64,000 nucleotides of DNA from Rhabdornis inornatus (taxonomy: Eukaryota > Chordata > Aves > Passeriformes > Rhabdornithidae), in assembly GCA_013397075.1 (NCBI GenBank), contig VWZS01007472.1, positions 63,908-127,907 of the forward strand. The letters are read 5' to 3'. The position numbers and the translations under genes were made by a program. The notes below the pieces were generated by a model, which did not search any database, was not told where the DNA came from, and was given only the letters and a program-made list of their open reading frames with translations. Of this stretch, positions 9,531 through 21,390 are shown in pieces (position 1 is the first letter of the stretch; every line of letters begins with the position of its first letter).

Positions 9531-12500
9531 ATTCTTCAAAATGTTTTAAGACATCAACAATTTATAATTTTGGGCTACTGGGGCTTTTTCCCCTAAATCG
9601 CAGATATTTGTTCTAAAAATGCAGTGGAAACAATCAATCTTTATTTTGCTATCATGCCTCAGAGAATTTATCAGAAGTTGCCATATGGTAGATTAAATCC
9701 TGTTTATTTCCTACATGAACAAACATAGAAGCATGTAGAATCAACTTTAGCAACCTCCTATAACCTGAGCACATAATTTCTTACCCCAAACTTCATGCCA
9801 GGTTTAGAGATGTGAACAGTGAGAATCACTGTAAACACAAGTCTTCTCAGCCTAATGGAATATGACAGCTAATCATTTTCACTATTCACTTTTTTCTTCC
9901 AATAATGCTTTGGTCAGTTAGAAGCAATGTCTGTACTTTCAGACCAAAAGACTCAAAGCAGGTTCCACACTGACTGTGAAATATTTATTTTCTTGGGGAA
10001 TTCCCTGAGTATTTCATGAAAATAAATCATTGAAGAACATGGAGTTATTGTAAAGCAATCATAACCTAGACCTGAAGTGAGCAGTGCTGGGAATAGGTAT
10101 CAGGAAAAGGGTTGATATATTAAGACACAGGTTTATTGTCCATAAATATATCTTTTGCTGTCAGTGAGATGTCTGGAATTGTTTGTCAGCCCTCTGCAGC
10201 CTTGCTGAGCATGCCCTTTCACCCTTTCCCACCCCAGGAAGCTTGAAGTCAACAGACTGTTTTACAAGTCACCTATTGCACCTTCGAGAAATCAGGAATA
10301 ATGATAGCAGTGGAGGAGTAGTCAGAGTCACACCAGAGCTGGCAGGGTCAAGAAGACTGCTCCCTCTCACTGGACAGCTGACCTTCTGAGACCCTATCAG
10401 AGAAGGTATTTCCATTAACCACAAGGAAGATAAAGTAGATTTGACTTTTTGGCAGCCATGCAGCTGTGTGTAACTTCAACAGGAGGAAGGAGGCCAGAAG
10501 CTGCCTGCATGGATAGATGGATGCAGCACAGACACCTAAGTCTTCAGATACATAAAATATGTCAGGAGGAATTTTGCTGTTGTAGACCTTAATTTGCAGT
10601 GAAGAGTGGGAGCACATTGACTCAGTTACTCTTGTCTAGCTGTGTCTACATCACACTGCCTTTTCCTGCACAAACTTTATTATCACCTGTGGGACAAAAT
10701 CTCTCTATTCACCTGAGAGGCTTTTGTCTCATTGTTATCCCAGGTACCTTTGGAAAGCCAAACATATTCAAGTGACAACATGGGCAGATTTAGCTCCATT
10801 TAGAATCCAAGGCATCCTTCATAATTGCTATTTTTTTGAAAGACAACCTGTTGCTCCACGTGTGGCAGCACCTTTACTGATTGACAAATCCTTACTCAAA
10901 CCTCTTTTACACAGGTTTTGCACTGTTAACACTGTGCAAGTCAATGAAGATTCCTGTGCCTCCATTTTTGTGTTTAATTCCACTGTCCCTGAATTCAGTG
11001 TAGGAAGTCCTGATTTATACTGCAATTACAATATGTCTCAATAATGATTGTAAAATAGTACACTCTTAGTTTCTTGGCTAATTCATATATGGTCATTTTC
11101 GACTTCTAGAAAGCGAAAGAGACAACACAAAATAATTTATGGAAGTACCTAAGGGTGAAAACTGTGACGTGATAATTTCTGGGTCGGCAGTCTGCTTACC
11201 TGCAGCTTTCTATGCAGTCTATCTAATCAAGGAATGTTTCTGCACTCAGAAGGAGATAGAACTTCCTTTCATAAACAAGCATGAGAAAGTGTGCAGGAAA
11301 TAGCACCCAATTAAAGTTTATGGTACTTACATAATGCTGAAGCCTACAGTAAGCTGACTAATAAATTACCAAGCCAAATAATACAAAGCATCATACAAAT
11401 AAATGACGTCTCTTGCCGGATTCAGAAATGGTAGAATATTAACCATCAATAGTCCCAATATAAAGTTGTGCCAAAAAGAACCCTCAAATATCAAGAATAA
11501 GAACAAGGAAGTTCACAGTCTGGTGTCTGGCATGTAGCCTGTTTTTTGAGAGATGCTACAAAACAAAAGCTTGCATGAGTTTGACTACTCTGCTCTTTCG
11601 AAAATTGAAATTTCTCCCATGGAAAACAGAGATTTAAAAAAGGAGGAACAGACATTGCAAGGGGAAACTCTGTCACACTTGCAGTGATATGATTTTCCTA
11701 AGCTGAATGAACAAGGACTGCACATCTTATGGGCAGGAACATGCAGAATTTTTACAAAGTTGAATTTTTCATTACGTATGAATCATAAATGCACTGATCC
11801 ACTAAAAATATTCATTCAACAGGTCCAGTTTGTTCCAGATAGACATCTTTAATCTTTCTGCCTATTCTTACTTGCCTCCTTTCTCCAAACCTTCTACTTT
11901 TTCATTACATGAGAGGACAAAGAAAAAGAAAACGGAAAGAAGAGATACAGCACATGAGAAGGATAAAAAAAGTTTAAAACTGAATGCCAAAACAAAATAT
12001 GGCATTTTCATTTAAAAGTTTCCTGAAAAAAGTGCTTCCACTCTGTCATTCTACCCTACTTCCAAAATTAATTTCCTTTCAAAACCTTTAGAAAGTACTT
12101 TGACACATTCATCGTAGTGTTTAGTGCATGTGTTTCAAACAACTTTAGATTACATCTGTACCCACACTGAATAGTGAAATAACAAAAATAAAATTAAAAG
12201 TTAAATCCCATGGGTATGAACCATGAGATATCTTGACCACAGGAAATGATGTCCCTTTGTCACTTAAATTTGGGATTGAATTATAATATATTTTATATAG
12301 GAAATATGGAGCTGAAGAAAAAGGCAAGAACAGACTTTCAGTATTTACACAGTGCCAAAATTTAGTTCTCACTTTCTTCTTTTTCCAGACAAGAAGAAAA
12401 TCCAAGCACACAGCTGCTATAACCTTCACCATTTCACACAGAGCTTGTGGCAAGTTATCTTTGCATTTTTCTTCTCTTAGCCATTTCTACAACAATGTTC

Positions 12501-12814
12501 TACAGAGGAGAAGTTCTTACAATGCTAAGAGAGAAGTGCTGGTCATAACACAAACAAGTAAATTATCTTAAAATTACATTTTGATGTCGTTGGAAATAAG
12601 ACACTGTCTATCCCTGGAATTTGTGGAATGCAAATTGAATGTTGGGGTTTGAATTCTTTAAAAAATTGAATAGCATTCCTATCCAGTTTCAGTCTGAGGG
12701 AATTCTAGTTGCTTTTTATCTGAAATTTTTGATTCACTAATTTCTTATTTTGCCTCCAACTTTAATAATATTTCAACTAAGAAATTATAAAAACTATTGT
12801 GGGCATATCCTTCG
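9531..12814. other. Unique non-coding DNA
   Basis: No gene or repeat family assigned. The stretch around 9780-10080 is AT-rich, complex and repeat-free, resembling noncoding sequence under constraint, but that needs comparison with other genomes. Short frames (106 codons or less) overlap antisense frames and have no motif. Confidence 0.5.
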
Positions 12815-13250
12815 CTATTTTGAAATGTTCTGATGTGGCTCTGTATCATCTACAGGACATACTAAAATATTTATAATAATAATTAAATGAAGTAAATCCC
12901 TTTTCCACTCCGGTCCTCTGGCTAGCTCTGGACCAGAGAGGGGTGGGAAATCCTCATAGACAAAGGCAGAAAACCAAAGGAGGCTCTTTTCTCCTGTGGG
13001 AAAGATTAATCCACAATCTATTGCATCACGCACACGGCGAAAGCAGAGAGAGAGAGAGCAAGAGAGAAGATGGCGGGCAGTTTTAAACTCAGGGGAAGGG
13101 GCGGGGAGGAACAGACCCGCGACCAATGGGACACTGCTGATGGGGAGGGGCTAAGGGAGGGCTGAACCACGCCACAGCCGGGGGAGGAGAACGGGATAAA
13201 CCATTCAGTGCAAATATAAAACAATTTCTTAGCGCATTACAATTAAAGAG
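12815..13250 (-). mobile_element. Probable LTR or promoter-like block, CpG-rich
   Basis: A sharp compositional island. About 180 bp (13021-13200) hold roughly ten CpGs in DNA otherwise almost free of them. On the minus strand the order is GC boxes and C-rich motifs, CCAAT (plus ATTGG-complement at 13123-13127), a weak TTTAAA box (13081-13089), a YY1-like CCGCCATCTT (13067-13077), a CT-rich leader, then an AT-rich end near 12865-12890 with TATAAA-like signals. This U3-R-U5-like order suggests an ERV LTR in minus orientation. A host CpG-rich promoter is the alternative. The 103-codon frame 12815-13126 lies within it and has no known domain. No target-site duplication was found and the limits are guesses. 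Confidence 0.45.
13040..13135 (-). promoter_or_regulatory. CCAAT / TTTAAA / YY1-like core promoter
   Basis: Minus-strand promoter motifs in workable spacing: CCAAT at 13123-13127, TTTAAA about 35 bp downstream, and a YY1-like CCGCCATCTT overlapping the expected start site. A (GA)n-type run follows at 13045-13068. Motifs are seen; activity is inferred. Confidence 0.4.
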
Positions 13251-15027
13251 GTCCAGAAAGTGAACTGAACACTGGCCTATGTTTCTTGTGCTATTTAATC
13301 ACTTCCAAGACTTTTGAGGTGGCTTTGTCCAGGACTGCTTTGTCTCCAAGGAAATCCTAGGTAAACCCAAGGAAGCAGACAACATGAACACCACTGTGGA
13401 AATGCACTTTGGACACGATGTTATTGTGCAGAGAGTAAAGGCCAGAAAATTATTCTTGGTAGTGGCTTCAGTAGACGATAAAGAAACCTGAGAGGAGAAA
13501 GGACTCTACAGGTAAGATTTTCTGGAGGCCTTTCTGCAGCTTGCTTTATGATCACCCATGTCTTCTGTCAGGGTTGTGTGATTTCTTGTGTGCCATAACA
13601 AGTGGCATTCCTTCTCCTTCTCTTCTTAGTAAGTCGCAAAGTTTGGAAGGCTGACTCTGCTCTGTGATGATGGGTGCTGTGACAGGTTAAGTTCAAGGTA
13701 TGCTTCTGGCTATGAGTGCATATGGCACTCTCTTAATCCTCAAAGTTCTTCCTAATTAAACACAGTGGGAATAGCATGTACACCATTTCAGACTAATGCA
13801 TTCAATTCAAGAACTTCATTACTAGCGTTGTCTTTGAACTGTGGTGTTTAAATGGCTCCTCAAAACTGTCAGAAATCCTTCAGATTTACATTAGATGAGC
13901 CCTATTGGTTGACTGATTTATTGTTCTTGTGGGTTTTTTCCAATTTACACCTAAGCCACTACGGTAATTATCTCAAGAGCAGAAACACTTGTAAAAGACA
14001 CTGCTCTCAGGGCATCTGGAGAGGAAAATCACTGTCTTAAATGATTACCAGCAAAAAAAAAAAAAAAAATCATGGAGTATGTCCTTAGAGAGAAAAACAG
14101 ATTTCAATTCAATTTTAATGGATAATGTTACAAGGTAAAATAAGTAATTTCACTGTGTGACAGCAGGATCCAAAAATTCCAAGTCTTTCTTGGTTTCAGA
14201 TTTACTGTGTAAAATCAGTAAGTTTCATGTGCTGATTGTCAAAAAGCTGTGAATTAGTTTATATGTCTTAAAAACACTGTTCTCTTCGAAGCTTTCCAAG
14301 AAGTGCTTATTCATTGTAAACAAAAAAGACCTGCACATCTGAGACAATCTCAACCGAATTTCAGTTTTTCTCAAACTTGAGAGAAAGCAAGACTCATTTT
14401 TAAAATGAAAACTTCGTGACTTTTGAATGTGTGGTACCTTGAATTCTTTGAATGCACAGCATTTCAGATCATATTAATATTGCATATGTTAATGTCTATG
14501 TAAATTGGGATGCTAATTGATTAAGAAAAATTTCACAAAGCTAAAAGATTACCTGTTACTGTCTTTAGGATTTAGTGCTTGAAGTTTACAGAGTGTTAAA
14601 GGGAGCAGGCAATGAAAAATATCAAATCTTAATGTTAGAGAAAAGGACAGAGAGACATTAACAGTGGTGGTTCTTCACCTAGGCCAACTATCTACATACA
14701 CAGAGTGAGTCACCAGAGCTGTTCAGACTCTTGACAGTCTCTTGGGCATGGTAGTCAGCTGTGTTCGGTATTTCATTGACTCAAGCATATCAGTTCACTG
14801 CTTTACATGCTTTCATATTTTGTCAAGTTTCCCTTTTCCAATATCCCTTTTTTCCCTGATGGTCATTTTGGGAATTACTATTGTGTGGTGTTCACATACT
14901 GAGATAGCACTTAGTCACCTCTGTCTTGGCATTCTTATAAGTACGTGAACCTAGTTTCTGGGAATACAGTCATCTTGCTTAGCTGTTCAGATACTGTGGA
15001 AACCACACTAACTGGTTAAATTTTGAG

Positions 15028-15091
15028 TTTTTTTTTTTGTTTGTTTTTTTTTTTTTTTGGTTTATTTTTTTTTACTTAATCTTTTTTTTTA
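15028..15091. repeat. T-rich low-complexity tract
   Basis: Several T runs broken by single G or A residues and TTTG units. It could be the reverse of a poly(A) tail from a minus-strand insertion, but no retrogene body is recognisable beside it. Confidence 0.8.
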
Positions 15092-16762
15092 CAAGGTAAT
15101 ATGTTTGCTCCTACTTGTGCAACACAGACAAGTTCAGATGTCAGTGGAATGGTGCCCCGGACTGAGAAGTATTTGTATGTAAATCCGTTGAGTGCAGAAA
15201 GCTAGGAGTTTACTTATTTCTAATATTTAGGATGTAATGTGCACTTTACAAAACTACTACCCCCACCACAAAAAAACTAATTTGAGCTAATCACATGGAT
15301 GGAGGATGGAGGAGTGGAGGATACCAGTTGTGTCCACAACTGCCTGAACAGTCACACACCAGACAAAGCCACATGCCAGGAACCATATCTACCACTGCTA
15401 ATGACATTTAAGTACCAAAAGCTATAAGATATAGAGTTGAACAGATTGAGAATTTTGGTTCTTTCTTAAGTTCCAGTTATAGAAAAGAATTAATTGCATG
15501 GAAATGCTCTGGTTGGCTCAAGCAAATAAACGTTGGCTTTGAAGAATGAGATAGCAACACATCACTGTCCCAACAATTCAGCAGATAGTCCCACTGGTGG
15601 GCTCTGTTGTGCAAATATAAATTTAGGTTTCTGCTGGGATTAGTGCTGTCTTGGACATCCAGAGGACATCCAAATTCAGAGGCCCAAGAGCAGTACGTGT
15701 AAGAAGAATAATCCTCATAAGGGAAAGGGTTGTTTGGAAGGAGAAAAATAAAATTGTGGTTTATCATCAGAAAGTAGAAAAGTCAGCCAAAAAAGAAACT
15801 GAAAGAAAATTGTTTTCTGTGTTCAAGGGAACTAACTAATTAAAGCAAAACAGCTGGCTGATCTGAGACTACACAGTGGCATTTAATAACCTCTTAACAT
15901 CCCAGAAGGGGAGTGTGTGATTGACAGAGGTGTTGAGTTCCTGAGGCACTCAGAGTAGGAAACTGAAGCTCAGTATATTCACAAACAGTATCAGTGATCT
16001 TAACCAGGATTAAGAGTCCTGTAGCTTGTTCTGACATTTATTTAGACAATTCCCTCTTACTCCCTTCTGGATTTGGAATTTCCAGCTTAAAATTCGTAAT
16101 AGAGATATTCTGGCATTTCTTCAAACAAACCAGACATTTGCAGATGTGTGTGAAGCATTCTGTGACATACGAAACCAACATCTGTAAACATAGCTGCATT
16201 GAGCATGGTGAGAATTCAATCTGCTTACTCAGAGGTCGGACACGACTCAGAGAAAAGCTGGGACTCGCCCAGAATCGTGGTGAAGAGTCAAAGTCAGAGT
16301 TCCCAGCACCTGAGTCATGTACTTAGCTGAGTCATCAGCACTGCTGTCAGTGCATGGCTTCATCCACAATGCATCATGCCCTCTTCCTTTCACTCTCTCT
16401 TGGTTTGCTTCTAATTTAAACTGAGCAATTCTAATGTTTATCCTGGTTTCATATTTATATGTGCACCTCTCTCAGCCGAGCTGGTTGCCTCATTTTTTCT
16501 TCTCCTTTCCCACCATTCTGTCCCATCCAAGATTTGTGTCATTGACTCAGACCTTTCCCCCAGGTTCTATAAGAAGCATGTCCTCAGAGCACATGTCCCT
16601 TATTATCCATTACCAACTCTTCACTCACTCTGCCCAGGAGGTTGAGGACAGCAGGACAACTCCAGGCCCCTGTCCATGGAGGAACCATGCTTTTCACTGA
16701 TTAAAACAAATCAAAACTTTCCCAAATCATAAGCATTACATTGTTTTTGTGGTTAGGACAAT

Positions 16763-16788
16763 AACCACTGTGTTTTCAGACAGTGGTT
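16763..16788. repeat. Perfect 9-bp hairpin
   Basis: AACCACTGT at 16763-16771 is followed by an 8-nt spacer and its exact reverse complement at 16780-16788. No terminator, RNA gene or transposon end is evident around it. Confidence 0.75.
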
Positions 16789-19700
16789 GTTTTCATTAGT
16801 AAAGTAGCACAAGGTATAGCTAGCTTAATCAGTGTTGTTTCACCTAGCCCCTGTCTCCACAAAAAACTCAGGTCTACCTATGAAAAGAAAAATGTGTCTC
16901 TGCAGCTAGAGTCAATCTTGTGATGCCATGGGTAAGAAAGAAAAGCATAATGATAGAAAAATTCTATCTTTCAAAAATAATCTTGTGATCTGTAAGCCAT
17001 CTCGTGACTTGGGAGATGTGTTGCGGTAGCTGTGTTGGCACAGAATGTCAATGCCAACTCACCTACATTAGTCAGGGACTGGATCATATTCAGCGGTTCA
17101 TAGGCATCCACTTACTCTGTATTTTAGCATCAAATACAGCAAGGAAGGTAACAGTGATAGCAAGAACTTCATTGACACGTGACATCCTCTATTCTCTTTT
17201 TTTTTTATTTTATTTTTTTCACTATTTGAAATTTTTTGAGTGTCATAGCCTGTCTTGAGGTAACATCTGTTCAAAGTTGCTGTGACTAACTCATTTTTTT
17301 AATAACACACTACCATTGTCTGGTTAGAAAAATTATAATAAGCATGTTTCAAAAACAGTCTTCTGCTTTTTTTTGTTCCAAAGAGTTACAAGGGATAATT
17401 TAGCAGAGGTATGAAGTACTTAATATTCTCCATTTAAGTTTCATGCAACAAGGACTTCATTTACCTGCAGTAATTGTTACTCATCACTTATACTCATGGT
17501 CCCAATATTAAAAAATTATCAACAGGTCAGACAATATTGTAATGTAACTACAGTTCCTGGTCCTTCATGAGAAAAGTCTCAAGTTTTTGCCTAGTTTTTA
17601 CTGACTAACACTAAAATCAAGGATGTTTGTATCTCTGTGTGGACATGCCCCAAACAAATGGACATGCCTCTTAATGGGCAAAGAGCAAATACAGCTTTAC
17701 AGAAGGAGAAAGAAAAACAAGCAACCTCTCATATTACTCAGATAATCTTTGGGAAAATTACAAGAAAGGATATTTAACATTTTGTAGTTCTTGTAAATGA
17801 GTCTTTGACACCACTACCTGCTGAATCAGGATTATCCCTGTATATGAAGCAAGCACAAGAATCATCAAAGCTTCCTCATCTCTGTCTGTGGTACCATTAA
17901 CCTGAGGCATTTTCTATTTATAATTAAAAGTCCTAATGTTCTCACATGAAAAGCAATTTACTGGATGGAGCAATTTACATTCTCAGAGGTCATAAAGGCT
18001 TTGTCCAGTTAAGCAAAAGAAATAAACAGGTGGGGTAGCTTTTAAGTACCATGACCAGCAGGTCTGTGAGGTGCCTAGCTGCTGCCAGGCATAGGCAGAG
18101 CTGGAAGACTTGGAAACATGATCCCTGCACACTGAGCCAGGCTCTGCCAGGACTGGCACCAGGAACCAACTGAGCACGGGGTCTGTCCAGTGCCACTCCT
18201 GCCCCTAGCCTGAAACATTTGGCAGAGGCTGCACCTTCAGCCACTCAGGGTCTGTGGCCCCAAATCCTCTTGTGAAGGCTTATGCTATTTTTCTTTCACA
18301 TGACTTAATGGAATGTGCTGTTGCATTGGTGGGCAGTCAGATATAGCCTTTGTTTCATTTTATAGCAGGGTCCTCACAGGTCCTGGGGAACTGGGAAGCC
18401 TAATCCTACTGCCTTCCCAGCCCAGGGAGATTTAAAACTAACTCACCTCTACCTGATCAGGGCAGACACTCCTGTAGTCTCTGCTGAATTCAGTAGCCAT
18501 GGGATGTTACAGAAGCCAGCTTGGGAAACACCTAAACTCATTTTCTCACCTCTTGCTGCATGGTAAAACTACCAGCCTAAAGGCTCCTGGATTTTGCCCC
18601 TCACTCTTCACAAGGGCACACATTGGACAACTGCCTTCATACTGTATTTTGAATCTCCCTTAAGCTTAGCCACCTGCCTGTCCAGTGTGGGAGAGCCACA
18701 CACAGGCTCAAGAACAGCACTGGTGACACTTTGGGAAGGGTCAAGTTGTAAAAGGAAGCACTGTGTGAACTTGGGTCCTGGTACTGTTGGATGTCCACTG
18801 AACAGAGGGGGACTGGGTGGTTTTTCATAAGATGATTTGGGTCTACCAAAGTCCCGTCTTGGATTTGTAAATATTTAATTTGATCCAGTACTGAATTCTC
18901 AGATTTTGCAGAAATAAAACACATGGCTAAACCATAGCTTCAGTCCATCTAGAGAAAACATATATGCCCAAGTGATTTGGCAGTATAAGCAACTTTAGTA
19001 AATCCAGACCCTCTTAAACTGACCTTGTTAGCCAATACTATCAAATAAAATTTCATAATGATATGTAAAGACAATCACATTGAATTAAAATATCCCATTC
19101 ATCTACAACACAGAGCTTTCACACCACATGGCACATCAACCTCTTCCCTAATAATACAAAACAATAAAAGGAATTGTATTCATACCTTCCTTAGCAGTAA
19201 AGTAACAGTATTTGCCAGCTCTATGCACAACTTTTGTCAGACTGCATATTTTTTTTTTCTGACAAGTCTAGTACTCTTCTCTTTTGCCAAGGGAAAAAAT
19301 ACAATCACATAGCAAAATTGTAAAACACTCTCTAACTCTTTTCATCTTCAGAAGGAACATCAAATTAGAGGAATGATGAAAGGTGTGAAGTTGCAGAAAG
19401 GTAACAGATCTTTGTTATTTCATTCAGCTGTTAACCTGAGCAAACCTTGTAGACTTTACACATGCAGTTTATATTTTATCATATATTCCATACTTGAGTA
19501 TGGCATATTGCAGATGAGAAGTTCAAATAGATTGAGACCATGAAAATATATAAAATATAGGATGTACTACTCTTAATATATGGCTTAATTTATAGGAGAG
19601 AGAACAAAATTATCAATGATTACAAATTACCTGCATGAAAAAATTAAAATCATTAGAAAAAATCTGTTTTCTTTATGACAAAGAACAAGAAAGATGACTA

Positions 19701-20520
19701 AAGTTGTGTGTCAGACAGGTCTGGGCATGGTTTCAGCGCTGATTAGGGAAGGACTTGCAGAGCTTCTCCTCCACTTTGTGATGACAGATTATACCGTACA
19801 GTTGTACTAAGGGGGATTTAGTCCTATTAGCCTTCTCCCCTCTGCCTCATAATTCATTTACTGCTAGAAACAGATTTACTTAGCACATATCTCAATGATT
19901 TAGTAAAGGTAAAGAGCAACCAAACGGCTTGATTTGCAGCCAATCTACACTACTGATATCTCTAAAGTGTTTCCAGCCTGGCCACTGTTGGAAGAGCACT
20001 TTTCACAGCAGTTATCAGAACAAAGCCGAACTTCCTCAGCCTGCTCAGGTCCTATTGCTCGTGAATTTCCTTCAGAAAAGTCTTCAAGCTTTGCTTTGCC
20101 GGTTGTAAATTTCCATACAAGTGGATCTAAATAGGTAATTATATTGCTCCTAGCAAGCTTCTTCATCCATTTTTGCTTTTTGAGCATTAAATCAAGTGGC
20201 AAATGGCTTTATGGGTCACATTTTCAAATGTCCTTTACCTTACATATTTATTTTCATCATAAGCAAAATAAATTCATTTTGGTCAGATAATATCTAGTAG
20301 TCTTATGTACCTCATACCTTGCCCTGGTGAAACAGCCTGTGCAGTTGCGTCCTGTGAGTTTTCTCACACAGAAGTCCTGGTTCTCATTTAGATTAGCTCA
20401 AGACAGAGAAATTAGCTAACTAGAGGGGAATCTTTACCTAAAGTCTTCAAGTGACAGACTAAATTCTAGACATTCAGTTAATACAAAGCTAGGTCTCACT
20501 GAATTGAGAGCAAAAGGAAG

Positions 20521-21390
20521 AGGGTGGTGAACAAGAACAGCCAGCATGAACTTTCCAAGGACAAATAGAGCAGTGGACATCAGTTAGCTGAAGTTCAGGA
20601 AGAATTTTAACTTGTTTTTCAGTAATACCCTTATAGCCAAACTGGGGACATATGAACCAGATGGGTAGACTACCCAGGCGAGTAGAAAATTATCTAAACA
20701 ATGAGTGTAGTCAGCGATTTGATGTCCAGGTGGTGACTCACCACTTGCAACTTGTCTTGCTTAGGCGCAATAAGGAGCACAATACTTCTGAGATTTTAAG
20801 AACCGCTTGGACCTAAGAACAGGACACAGCCCAGGAGAAGGTGGAGACAGTGGAGGGCAGAACTGTCTTTCAAAGGAGTCTTGACAGGCTGGAGAAATGG
20901 AGAAACCAAAAGCTCACAATGTTCATCAAAAACAAATGCCAAGTCCCATACTTATAATGGATCAGCCCTATGCAGCTGCACACTCTGGAGGTTACCTGGC
21001 TGGAAAGGAGCTTTGAAGAAAAGAATCTGGGCAACCCTGATGGATAACAGGTTTAGGATGGGACAGCAGTGTGCCACTGGAGGATGGAAGAGCTGCATGA
21101 ACGAGAACCAGCAGGCAGATCAAGGGAGGTGATTATTCATCTTCATGTAACACTCTTCAGGCCACACCTGGAATACCCTGTTCAGCTTTGATTTTCCCAG
21201 TAGATACTGATAGGCCTGGACAAAACAGAGAAAGGTCAGCAAAGGGCTACTAAGTTGTTCAGAGTCTGAGACCCTTTGAGGGGCAGGAGGTGACAGAGTC
21301 TGGTCAGACTTCAATGACTTTGGAAAGGATATTGCACTAGACAACCTCCAGAGGTCCCTTCCAACCTAAAATATTTTACGACTCTAAGAC
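20521..21390 (+). mobile_element. CR1 LINE, 5'-truncated, plus strand
   Basis: The start resembles the CR1 segment with AGCCAGCATG and TTTCCAAGGAC. ORF2 remnants follow: LDRLEKW near 20879-20899, continuing with a KNKCQVPYL stretch that corresponds to the family's KGKCRVLHL. The last 70 bp match the CR1 3' tail, with CTAGACAACCTCCAGAGGTC then CCTTCCAACCT near 21340-21366, and a decayed terminus near 21367-21389. Stops and frameshifts show it is dead. The 83-codon frame at 20881-21132 is a by-product. The 5' limit is approximate and the middle is strongly diverged. Confidence 0.82.

Larger units (their letters stand above)
13251..20520. other. Unique non-coding DNA with simple tracts
   Basis: About 7 kb without an assignable gene or large repeat. 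It holds a 17-bp A run (14053-14069), T-rich tracts (15028-15091, 17196-17220) and a hairpin (16763-16788). The longest frame is 110 codons (15994-16326), with no domain. Locally GC-richer patches at 18000-18250 and 18360-18830 account for clustered antisense frames there. Confidence 0.5.

Noticed and set aside
15028..15091. T-rich tract as the poly(A) tail of a minus-strand processed pseudogene
   Set aside because: No recognisable coding sequence lies on the expected side and the tract is interrupted; it is more simply low-complexity DNA.
16763..16788. Hairpin as a microRNA precursor or transposon terminal repeat
   Set aside because: The 9-bp stem is too short for a microRNA precursor and no matching partner or target duplication was seen.
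20881..21132. 83-codon plus-strand frame
   Set aside because: Lies inside a CR1 copy, in a different frame from the recognisable ORF2 words.
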